Shown here piece after piece: positions 1 through 6,606 of a DNA stretch of 7,318 nt. The stretch comes from Calditrichia bacterium. GTDB taxonomy: Bacteria > Calditrichota > Calditrichia > RBG-13-44-9 > J042. Location of the stretch: the NCBI GenBank assembly GCA_030430345.1, contig JAUIFT010000113.1, forward strand, positions 1-7,318, written 5' to 3'. How positions within the stretch are numbered: the first letter of the stretch is position 1; each line of letters opens with the position of its first letter. The notes under the pieces were generated by a model. It searched no databases. It saw only the letters and a list, made by a program, of their open reading frames with translations, and was not told where the DNA came from. Both the position numbers and the translations under genes were made by a program.

Positions 1-1203
1 ATTGTCGCTGCCGGTCCAGACTAAAATGCCGGCATTGTCGTCATCTACATCGCGGGATTCTTCCAGCGCCAAAGTTGTCCCATTACGCAATTTGATTAAA
101 GAGCCATAGTGACGCTGCGGTGTAATACTTTCAATATTACGAAAAGGAATGTGATATTCTACCCGATCATATTTCCCATCGAGCATTTCCAGGTCGAGGG
201 ATTCATCCAGATCGTAAGCAATTTTTCCGGTAACAGTTTGTCCATCCTTTGTTTCGATACGAGCTTCCAGAACCCGGGCAGATTTGAAATCGTTATAAGC
301 AGGACCGGAGCTGGATGGTTTGGAAAAACGAATTTCTTCGAATTCCCGCCATTCGATCAACGCTTTGCCGTATCCTTTCGGATCTTTTACGACGATGCCG
401 CGATTGTCATCATCCACATCATTGCTGTCATCCAGGTAGATTTCCCGCCCGGAGTTCAGGGTAACCAGGGCACCACGCCGTTCCCGCTTGATCGAAGCAA
501 TTTTACCGAATTCAATTTTCATTTTGCCGTCATCACTTTCGCCATCGAGGATATCTGTGCTCAGGCACTCATCATGATCCCATTGAATAAATCCTTCGAA
601 TGTACCGTTGCGGGTCGTTACCTGCCCAAAAAGTGGTTCACCGAATTTCTCGGATAGTTGATTGGGCGTTTCCATAAACTCAATCCGATCAATCCGTCGC
701 CATTTCAAATCGATGGACCCCAATTCGCGGTCGAATACTTTCACCTCTGTACCGACATCGTTGGAGCCATCTTCCAGCTCAATCTCTTCACCATTTTTGA
801 AAGTGAGAATAACGCCATCTCTCCCGAGAAGCTCCATGCTTTGAATATCGCCAAAGCGGCATTTAAATTGATGGGTAGAAACACCGGAATTATCACTCCA
901 GCGTACGAACCAGCGGCCACGTTTCCTGTGCCGGCGATCGCGATTGTCATCACCGATCACTTCCAGGGCATCATCGTAATAATAGTCTGCATATTCGTTT
1001 TCCAGTTTGGTAGCATTGAACATATCATCCCAAAAAGATTCTTCATCCCCCCAGCGGATAACGCCCTGGTATTCCGTGCCGTTTTTCATTATTACTTTAC
1101 CGTAGATGTAACCATCATCCTCGCCGGCAAAAAGACTGCTACCAGTGACGGCCAAAAAAGCAAATGCTAAAATTGCACTGATGCTCCGCCGCATTGTGTT
1201 CAT
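1..1203 (-). CDS. Secreted tandem-repeat protein with LSm/SH3-like beta repeats, 3' end outside window
   Basis: The frame is open from the ATG at 1203-1201 to the window edge, giving 401 residues with no stop. AGGAG sits six bases before the ATG; a second in-frame ATG is codon 4. Residues 1-27 form a signal peptide (MRR, hydrophobic core, likely cut after SLFA), so the protein is exported. The rest consists of about three repeats, near residues 31-178, 189-294 and 308-401. Each begins with a G-x-V/I-x-x-K/R-N/D-G-x(4)-G-x-I strand pattern (YGKVIMKNGTEYQGVIRW, FGQVTTRNGTFEGFIQW, EARIETKDGQTVTGKIAY). Each continues with a second half carrying G-x-x-V/I-x-L-x-x-G, then DVDDDN and GI-V, then an aromatic/IEW-type strand. 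The pattern suggests small beta barrels of LSm or SH3 type; this is inference. Acidic DDDN loops could bind cations. I do not recognise a named family and assign no function. Plus-strand open frames over it are shadows. Confidence 0.88.
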   Translation of the reverse strand, partial: MNTMRRSISAILAFAFLAVTGSSLFAGEDDGYIYGKVIMKNGTEYQGVIRWGDEESFWDDMFNATKLENEYADYYYDDALEVIGDDNRDRRHRKRGRWFVRWSDNSGVSTHQFKCRFGDIQSMELLGRDGVILTFKNGEEIELEDGSNDVGTEVKVFDRELGSIDLKWRRIDRIEFMETPNQLSEKFGEPLFGQVTTRNGTFEGFIQWDHDECLSTDILDGESDDGKMKIEFGKIASIKRERRGALVTLNSGREIYLDDSNDVDDDNRGIVVKDPKGYGKALIEWREFEEIRFSKPSSSGPAYNDFKSARVLEARIETKDGQTVTGKIAYDLDESLDLEMLDGKYDRVEYHIPFRNIESITPQRHYGSLIKLRNGTTLALEESRDVDDDNAGILVWTGSDN

Positions 1204-1433
1204 ACTTATCTCCTTAATTTGATTGTCGAAAATTGTCCCACTTTAAAAACACGTAAAGATGGCTGCAAAGTTTCTCCGGGATTGGTTTGGCGGAAAATAA
1301 ACCGGGATTTATTGCTGGAGGCAGGATATCTATTTGTATATAAAAGCGGAGATGAGTAATCTCTAAAAATTTGAGATGATAATCGCTAAGAATTGCTGCA
1401 AACCGTTTAATAAGTTTCGCTCGCTAAAACTCC

Positions 1434-1437
1434 GGAG
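1434..1437 (+). promoter_or_regulatory. Ribosome binding site favouring the GTG start at 1445
   Basis: GGAG lies seven bases before GTG 1445. The upstream in-frame ATG at 1376 has only TTTGAG directly before it, with no recognisable Shine-Dalgarno match. Starting at 1445 also places the signal peptide at the true N-terminus, whereas 1376 would add 23 residues without export features. Confidence 0.55.
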
Positions 1438-1444
1438 TATTCTC

Positions 1445-2941
1445 GTGAAAACTGCTTCCCGAAAGAGACTTTCAATTAATACTTTCCTTCTGTTATGTTG
1501 CCTGATTGGCGCTGCGCTGGCGCAGACAACGACGGCTGTCCACCAACAACGTGCCGGAACAATGGTGATTACGGACGTCATGGTCGTCGATGGTATTGGC
1601 ATTCCTGCTGAAGGACCAAAGGATATCATTATTGAAGGGGAGCGGATCAGGCAGGTGCGGCGGGCGAATCCTGATGGCGATTACCGGAAAACCGCCGATG
1701 CCCTGATTGATGGACGAAATAAATACGCGCTGCCGGGATTCATCAATATGCATGGCCACCTGATGGATAGCCGGGCGGGTGAAGCGATGCCTTTTGAATA
1801 TCAGTATAAGCTGTGGCTGGGCGTGGGAATGACGACCATTCGGGACGTCGGCAGCGATGTCGATAAAGCGCTTGTGCAGCAACGGCTAAGCCGGGAAGAA
1901 AAGATTACTGCGCCGAGAATGTTTCTTTATATGTGGTGCCGGGGAGGCGATACCGAGGAGGAAATTCGCCAGAATGTTCGCGACCTGAAAGCGAAAGGGG
2001 CAGATGGATTGAAATGTCATCAAATGGATTTGTTTACCTTTCGGATCGTTTCCGATGAAGCAAAAAAGCAAGGCTTGAAAATTGCCCATCATGTCGGTAT
2101 TAAAGATGCCAATGCCTGGCATGATGCCGAGTTTGGCACTTCAACGATCGAGCATTGGTATGGCGTTCCGGATGCCGCGCTGGATGGCATTCAGCAGTTT
2201 CCGGCGGATTTTAATCATGCCAACGAACTGCATCGTTTTCGCTATGCCGGGCGGCTCTGGCGGGAAGCCAACCCGGAAAAGCTGGAAAAAGTGTTGCAGC
2301 GCCTGGTAGATGCCGGTGTTGCCTGGGACCCCACTTTTTGTATCTACGAAGCCTCCCGGGATTTACAACGAGCCGTTACCCAGCCCTGGTTTAAGGATTA
2401 CCTCCACCCCTCTCTGGAAAAATTCTTTACCCCGAATCCGGAATATCACGGTTCCTTTTTTTGGGGCTGGACAAATACCGATGAAGTTTATTGGAAGGAA
2501 AATTACCAGATCTGGATGCGCGCGGTAAAATCTTTCGCGGAGAAAGGCGGGATTGTCACTACCGGCGAAGATGCCGGATTCATTTACCAGATGTTCGGGT
2601 TTGGATATTTGCGGGAGTTGGAGCTGCACGAGGAGGCCGGATTTCATCCATTGGAAGTTATTCAGCACGCAACTTATAATGGCGCAAAAACGATGGGGAT
2701 GTCCCATGAACTGGGGCGAATCAAAGCAACTTATTTGGCAGACATCGTTGTTGTTAATGGGAATCCGTTAGCCAATCTGCACATCCTGTTCCCGAAAGGT
2801 ATTGACCCGGCAATGGATAAACAGCGCGGCGATGCGGGCGGCGTTGAATGGACCATTAAAGGCGGCATTCCCTACCACGCCCCGACATTATTCGAGGAGG
2901 CAAAGTCCATCGTAACCTCCGCCCGCCAACACGGCGAATAA
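1445..2941 (+). CDS. Secreted metal-dependent amidohydrolase
   Basis: This is an amidohydrolase-superfamily enzyme of the imidazolonepropionase/prolidase-like type, 498 residues from the GTG start. Residues 1-27 look like a signal peptide (KTASRKR, hydrophobic stretch, cut near ALAQ). The family's metal and catalytic motifs are present: HxH in FINMHGHL (His103, His105) after a short N-terminal beta domain, GMTTIRDVGSD, Lys190 in GADGLKCHQ (candidate carboxylated lysine), His215/His216, His237 in IEHWYG, and Asp376 in TTGEDAGF, the usual acid position. The C-terminal HATYNGAKTMGM and LADIVVVNGNPL close the fold as in intact relatives, so it looks complete. It should hydrolyse an amide, peptide or cyclic ring bond outside the cytoplasm; the substrate cannot be read from sequence. 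The PHP gene follows in the same direction after 147 bases, so co-transcription is possible. The ATG at 1376 is an alternative start (521 residues) with poorer support. Confidence 0.9.
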   Translation: MKTASRKRLSINTFLLLCCLIGAALAQTTTAVHQQRAGTMVITDVMVVDGIGIPAEGPKDIIIEGERIRQVRRANPDGDYRKTADALIDGRNKYALPGFINMHGHLMDSRAGEAMPFEYQYKLWLGVGMTTIRDVGSDVDKALVQQRLSREEKITAPRMFLYMWCRGGDTEEEIRQNVRDLKAKGADGLKCHQMDLFTFRIVSDEAKKQGLKIAHHVGIKDANAWHDAEFGTSTIEHWYGVPDAALDGIQQFPADFNHANELHRFRYAGRLWREANPEKLEKVLQRLVDAGVAWDPTFCIYEASRDLQRAVTQPWFKDYLHPSLEKFFTPNPEYHGSFFWGWTNTDEVYWKENYQIWMRAVKSFAEKGGIVTTGEDAGFIYQMFGFGYLRELELHEEAGFHPLEVIQHATYNGAKTMGMSHELGRIKATYLADIVVVNGNPLANLHILFPKGIDPAMDKQRGDAGGVEWTIKGGIPYHAPTLFEEAKSIVTSARQHGE

Positions 2942-2946
2942 AAATA

Positions 2947-2966
2947 GTAGCAGTATGCAGTAGCAG
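2947..2966 (+). repeat. Short heptamer tract (CAG every 6-7 bases)
   Basis: GTAGCAG, TATGCAG and TAGCAG follow each other beginning five bases after the amidohydrolase stop, and a run of six T follows (2968-2973). The CAG-ending units with a period of about seven resemble the arms of the larger elements at 4069 and 7080, but carry G rather than A/T before CAG. It may be a remnant or separate member of the same family. There is no opposing arm, so it is not an obvious terminator hairpin. Confidence 0.5.
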
Positions 2967-3002
2967 GTTTTTTATAGGTAATTACTGAATCCTTGTTGAA
3001 TC

Positions 3003-3032
3003 CTCGTTCCCAAACTCCAGTTTGGGAACGAG
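3003..3032. repeat. Perfect 14-bp palindrome, REP-like hairpin
   Basis: Arms CTCGTTCCCAAACT (3003-3016) and AGTTTGGGAACGAG (3019-3032) are exact reverse complements around a two-base CC spacer. From general knowledge, CGTTCCCAA-type palindromes with a CTCCAG-like centre are scattered in many bacterial genomes and are often mistranslated as part of neighbouring genes. Only one copy is in this window. It lies between the two hydrolase genes, has no T-tract after it, and could be a REP-like mobile hairpin or a transcript-stabilising stem. Confidence 0.8.
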
Positions 3033-3088
3033 AAGACGAGAAATGGTGGCGGCTGCGAATTAGTACTTATCAAAATCAAGAGGAAGCC

Positions 3089-4072
3089 ATGAAACATCTC
3101 ATGCTATTAATTTTTGTCATCACCACATTCACATTTTCAGCAAACGCCCAAAGCGGTGAAAAAAAATGGTACAAAGGCAACACCCACACCCATACCCTCA
3201 ACAGTGACGGCGACAGCACCCCGGACGAAGTCGCCCGTTGGTATCGCGAGCACGGCTATCACTTTCTGGTGTTGACCGACCACAACTTCCTCACCAACGT
3301 CGATGCCCTGAATGCCCTGCATGGCGCCGATGAACAGTATCTAATCATTCCCGGGGAAGAAGTCACCGATAAATACGGAAGGAAGCCGATTCACGTCAAT
3401 GGACTGAACTTAGAGACCTTGGTGCCTCCGCAAGGCGGCAATAGCGTGGTGGAAACCCTGCAGCGCAATATCGATGCAGTGAACGATGTTGGAGGATTAC
3501 CGCATATCAATCACCCCAACTTTGGCTGGGCGATTACCGCGGCGGAAATGGCGGAAGTGCAGCGCTATAAACTGTTTGAAGTGTTCAACGGTCATCCGCT
3601 TATCAATAATTTCGGTGGGGGAGGGATGCCGGGATTGGAAGAAATGTGGGATATCATCCTCTCCGACGGCAAACTGCTTTACGGCGTGGCAACGGACGAT
3701 GCGCATCATTTTAAAAGTCCCTGGAACCGCAATGCCGCTGCACCGGGACGCGGTTGGGTCGTCGTGCGGGCGGATTCTTTAAACGCCGCAGCGATAATCG
3801 CAGCATTGGCTAGCGGCGATTTTTATGCATCCACCGGCGTGAGTTTGAAGGATTACCAGGTAGATGCCGAAAAAATTGTCATCGATATAGAGAATAATCG
3901 AGGCAGCCAACAGCGTTTTAGCACCCAGTTTATTGGGGAGAATGGCAAGATCCTGAAGACGGATGTAGAGAATCCGGCGACTTATCTATTTAAGGGAAAT
4001 GAGAAATATGTGCGGGCAAAAGTCATTGATAGTAATGGGAATGTTGCCTGGACGCAGCCGGTGATGCGTTAA
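3089..4072 (+). CDS. Secreted PHP-domain metallohydrolase (CehA/McbA-like)
   Basis: A 327-residue PHP-superfamily phosphoesterase/hydrolase. I chose ATG 3089 because an AGAGGA ribosome site lies just upstream and the protein then opens with a signal peptide (MKHLMLLIFVITTFTFSANA, cut before QSGEKK). The in-frame ATG at 2993 would make 32 residues of the palindrome at 3003-3032 coding, which is unlikely. The PHP metal motifs are all visible: HTHT at 33-36, LTDHN at 62-66, the PGEE acid at 88-91, His102 in IHVNGL, HINHPN at 139-144, and DDAHH at 203-207. The GNTHTHT opening with SDGDS, and a C-terminal beta segment (about 255-327), match what I recall of the CehA/McbA family, some of whose members cleave carbamate esters. 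The substrate here is unknown. Its stop codon TAA is the first part of the heptamer element that follows. Confidence 0.9.
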   Translation: MKHLMLLIFVITTFTFSANAQSGEKKWYKGNTHTHTLNSDGDSTPDEVARWYREHGYHFLVLTDHNFLTNVDALNALHGADEQYLIIPGEEVTDKYGRKPIHVNGLNLETLVPPQGGNSVVETLQRNIDAVNDVGGLPHINHPNFGWAITAAEMAEVQRYKLFEVFNGHPLINNFGGGGMPGLEEMWDIILSDGKLLYGVATDDAHHFKSPWNRNAAAPGRGWVVVRADSLNAAAIIAALASGDFYASTGVSLKDYQVDAEKIVIDIENNRGSQQRFSTQFIGENGKILKTDVENPATYLFKGNEKYVRAKVIDSNGNVAWTQPVMR

Positions 4073-4177
4073 CAGTTGACAGTTATCAGTGATCAGTGGT
4101 CAGTTGTCAGTGAACATGGAAGAAATTTCAATCGTCATTTTAATCGATAATGACAACTGTTCACTGATAATTGATCT
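4069..4177. repeat. Heptamer-arm inverted-repeat element, copy A
   Basis: The left arm is six in-phase heptamers, 4069-4110: TTAACAG, TTGACAG, TTATCAG, TGATCAG, TGGTCAG, TTGTCAG (consensus TKNWCAG). A 46-base core follows at 4111-4156. The right arm starts with the complementary units CTGTTCA and CTGATAA (4157-4170), then decays through TTGATCT. The core aligns without gaps to that of copy B at 7108-7153, with 37 of 46 identical by hand count. The core holds an inner stem GTCATT/AATGAC (4134-4139, 4149-4154). There is no coding capacity. It resembles the short heptanucleotide repeats reported from cyanobacteria and may be a non-autonomous mobile or hairpin element. The TAA of the PHP gene is inside its first heptamer. 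Confidence 0.8.
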
Positions 4178-4275
4178 GATATCTGTCTATAAGTTTTTAA
4201 ATATTTGATATGTCATCACTTCTCTTTACCTTTTTATAAAATTCCTCCTTACAGTTTTTTCGTGGCTCAAATTCC

Positions 4276-4333
4276 AACGAAATAATAACACATGTACTTT
4301 ACATGCAAGGTTCGGCACGTGTTAAATTTCGTT
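4276..4333. promoter_or_regulatory. Nested inverted repeats upstream of the propeller gene
   Basis: An outer imperfect inverted repeat pairs AACGAAATAATAACACATG (4276-4294) with CACGTGTTAAATTTCGTT (4316-4333). Overlapping its left arm is a perfect one, CATGTA-CTT-TACATG (4291-4305). The structure ends 33 bases before the start codon at 4367. It could be an operator, a 5' leader hairpin controlling translation, or an old mobile-element end. I see no convincing -35/-10 pair, so the promoter is not placed. Confidence 0.4.
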
Positions 4334-4353
4334 AATTTATTATCGGTATTTTG

Positions 4354-4360
4354 AAGGAGG
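4354..4360 (+). promoter_or_regulatory. Strong Shine-Dalgarno before the propeller gene
   Basis: AAGGAGG ends six bases before ATG 4367, an almost ideal site. It fixes the start and is notable because Bacteroidia rarely use such sites, which helps narrow the taxonomy. Confidence 0.8.
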
Positions 4361-4366
4361 CTAACT

Positions 4367-6490
4367 ATGAATTGGCGAAGTATCACTTTTGGCATTTTAT
4401 TCTCGGGTATTGTTCTCTCTTGCTCTTTGTACAGTCAGAATGAATGGTTCTGGGAAGCGCCTTACCCAACCAGCGGTAACCTACTTGATGGTAGCTTTGT
4501 AAATGAATCTTATGGCTGGTTAGTAGGGGAAAAAGGCACAGTAATAAAAACAACAAATGGCGGAGAAACCTGGGAGTTATTGGAAACAAACACAACTGAT
4601 AATTTATACGCGGTTTCTTTTATTGATACCTCAACTGGCTGGATAGGGGGATATGGTGGAACAGTGCTTTATACATCTAATGGAGGAAAAAATTGGATTT
4701 CACGAAGTGTCGAGCCTTCTCGTTTGTTATACGATTTATTATTTACTGATACAGAGGGTTGGGCTGTTGGTACGGATGAGACTGTTTTTTTTACAGTAGA
4801 TGGAGGCGAAAGTTGGGAAATAAAACATGAAAATAATAGCTCCTCAGTTCTTTACGCTATTGACCAAGTTGCTGGCCAAAAAATTATTGCAGTTGGCAGG
4901 AGCGGTTTAATTTTAAAATCGGAAAATGGAGGTGATTCCTGGACTCAAAAAGTTGTTGGATCTAATCAGACTTTAAACTGCGTGGATTTTATCGATAACG
5001 AATATGGGTGGGTAGGTGGTCAGGCGGGACTTATTTTTAAAACTTCAAATGGGGGCACTTCATGGAATCAGCAAATAAACTTTAATAATCCTTCCTTTTT
5101 TTCAATAAACTTTATTGATTCTCTTAATGGTATTGCAGTTGGTCACTCGCCGGATATTGTTCGAACTACCAATGGGGGAGATAATTGGGATGAAATCCAA
5201 CTGAATTTTTCGCCTAATATGGATTTTTCTTATGTCAAATTTTTATCTCCAGAAAATCTTTGGATTGCAGGCGAAAGAGGGACAATTGTCACTTCGACGA
5301 ATGCTGGTGTTAATTGGGAGCCGGCTTTCAGACCTTTTCCAATAACCAATGATTATATAGACATTGTCTATGCAGATATAAATAACGGCTGGGTATTAAA
5401 TCAATTTGGCGGGATTTTTCGCACTACCAATGCTGGATTAAATTGGCAAGAAGTCAGTATTGGAAATTCTGATCAAAAATTAAGTATTTTTTTCAGCGAT
5501 CCATTGAATGGCTGGATTTCGACATATAATGGTAAAATTCTGAATACAAACGATGGTGGTGAAAATTGGTCTGCACAGAGTAACACAATTTCCAGTGCCA
5601 TAAATTCCGTCTACTTCCTGGATAATCAATTGGGATGGGCAGTGGGGGATAATGGAAAAATAATAAAGACAACAGATGGTGGAGGAAACTGGGAAGAAGT
5701 TGACTCCCAGATATCGAATCATTTACATAAAGTCGTTTTTAACAATTCAGTCGGTTTTGCTGTTGGTAATAGTGGTCGGATAATTACATCCTCCGATGCC
5801 GGCGAATCCTGGAATATTGTGAATAGTGGCGTTAATAATAATCTTTTTTCAGTGGCTTTTGCTGATGAGATGAATATTCACGCTTGTGGAGAAGATGGTA
5901 TTTTAGTCTCTTCCAATGATGGTGGGGGAACCTGGAATTCTACTGATGTTACCGCAGTGATTCGCCTATACGACATTGCTTTTTATGATTCCTTAAACGG
6001 TTACACAGTTGGTTGGGATGGCGAATTGTTGAAAACGACTGATGGCGGTAACTCGTGGGAAAAGCAATACATAAATTCTAATCGGGCATTTCGGGCTATT
6101 TACCTAATGGACGATGAATATGGCTGGGCAGTAAATTATGATGGCATTATTAAAACAGTGATTAATGGCAGTGTCACCGGAATTAATGACCCTGTTCTTC
6201 CTATAAACAACAATGATTTTACGCTTTTTCAAAACTATCCCAATCCTTTTAACCCATCGACTAATATTGAGTATTCTTTACAACAGACTGGTAACGTAAA
6301 AATTGTAATCTATAACAGTTTGGGACAGAAAGTTCAGACATTGGTAGATGAATTTAAATCTGCAGGAAAGTATTCTGTTAAATGGAATGGCAAGGACTTT
6401 ACTGACCGTAAGGTCGCTTCCGGCACATACTTTTATCGATTGTTAATTAATAATTTTGCTTTAACAGAAAAAATGATTCTTTTGCGATAA
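4367..6490 (+). CDS. Secreted Ycf48/BNR-like beta-propeller protein with type IX sorting domain
   Basis: A 707-residue exported protein. Residues 1-24 form a signal peptide (hydrophobic TFGILFSGIVL, likely cut near LYSQ). Cys19 in VLSCS is a poor lipobox. About residues 40-614 hold roughly 14 repeats of about 41 residues: a strand such as LYAVSFID, then GW-x-G or GWAVG, G-x-I/V-x-K-T-T, then NGG-x-x-W (for example TTNGGETWELL, TTDGGGNWEEV). The NGGxxW signature is that of Ycf48/BNR-like propeller blades; the last repeat lacks the Trp. Residues 616-707 are a type IX C-terminal sorting domain: NYPNPFNPST, IVIYNSLGQKVQTLV, AGKYSVKWNGKD, VASGTYFYRL, ending TEKMILLR. It should be released or anchored at the cell surface. 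Propellers usually serve as binding scaffolds, and no catalytic residues are evident. It is visibly richer in A+T than the two hydrolase genes. It has its own leader and terminator, so it is probably transcribed alone. Confidence 0.93.
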   Translation: MNWRSITFGILFSGIVLSCSLYSQNEWFWEAPYPTSGNLLDGSFVNESYGWLVGEKGTVIKTTNGGETWELLETNTTDNLYAVSFIDTSTGWIGGYGGTVLYTSNGGKNWISRSVEPSRLLYDLLFTDTEGWAVGTDETVFFTVDGGESWEIKHENNSSSVLYAIDQVAGQKIIAVGRSGLILKSENGGDSWTQKVVGSNQTLNCVDFIDNEYGWVGGQAGLIFKTSNGGTSWNQQINFNNPSFFSINFIDSLNGIAVGHSPDIVRTTNGGDNWDEIQLNFSPNMDFSYVKFLSPENLWIAGERGTIVTSTNAGVNWEPAFRPFPITNDYIDIVYADINNGWVLNQFGGIFRTTNAGLNWQEVSIGNSDQKLSIFFSDPLNGWISTYNGKILNTNDGGENWSAQSNTISSAINSVYFLDNQLGWAVGDNGKIIKTTDGGGNWEEVDSQISNHLHKVVFNNSVGFAVGNSGRIITSSDAGESWNIVNSGVNNNLFSVAFADEMNIHACGEDGILVSSNDGGGTWNSTDVTAVIRLYDIAFYDSLNGYTVGWDGELLKTTDGGNSWEKQYINSNRAFRAIYLMDDEYGWAVNYDGIIKTVINGSVTGINDPVLPINNNDFTLFQNYPNPFNPSTNIEYSLQQTGNVKIVIYNSLGQKVQTLVDEFKSAGKYSVKWNGKDFTDRKVASGTYFYRLLINNFALTEKMILLR

Positions 6491-6521
6491 ATACTTAAGT
6501 TTTGTTGAATTTTTCACTGTG

Positions 6522-6574
6522 AGCTACTGAGGTAGAGTAAATATGATGCTTACTACTCAGTAGCTTGCTTTTTT
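6522..6574 (+). terminator. Intrinsic terminator of the propeller gene
   Basis: AGCTACTGAG (6522-6531) pairs exactly with CTCAGTAGCT (6556-6565). A further TAG/CTA-type extension is interrupted by a bulge, and the loop is A+T-rich. TGC and a run of six T (6569-6574) follow. It starts 31 bases after the stop at 6490. The opposite strand has no T-run after the stem, so it probably does not serve the convergent gene. Confidence 0.75.
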
Positions 6575-6606
6575 GTCAGAACGCCGCGATAATTGAAACT
6601 GTATTG

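Noticed and set aside
109..1170. Two consecutive plus-strand open frames (109-657 and 658-1170)
   Set aside because: They lie opposite the continuous minus-strand secreted-repeat gene, which has a ribosome site, signal peptide and internal repeats. The plus-strand products show none of these and no family motif.
1312..1344. TTGCTG ... TATATAAA as a promoter for the amidohydrolase
   Set aside because: The spacing between the hexamers is 19-21 bases, too long for a standard sigma-70 pair, and no Bacteroidota-type TAnnTTTG element fits.
1376..1444. Upstream ATG extension of the amidohydrolase
   Set aside because: It has no good ribosome site, adds 23 residues before a textbook signal peptide, and GTG 1445 is preceded by GGAG at proper distance.
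2993..3088. Upstream ATG extension of the PHP protein
   Set aside because: It would translate the 14-bp palindrome and bury the signal peptide 32 residues in; ATG 3089 has its own ribosome site.
4069..4177. CRISPR-like array
   Set aside because: The repeated units are 7 bases long, directly adjacent and degenerate, with no spacers and no cas genes.
4208..4250. AAGGAGG on the minus strand (complement of 4244-4250) suggesting a small gene
   Set aside because: The next start codons lie over 20 bases away and the ATG frame stops after nine codons.
4276..4333. Possible integron attC-like site
   Set aside because: GTTAAAT fits the GTTRRRY end, but no properly placed RYYYAAC partner is found on the left, and no integrase or cassette array is present.
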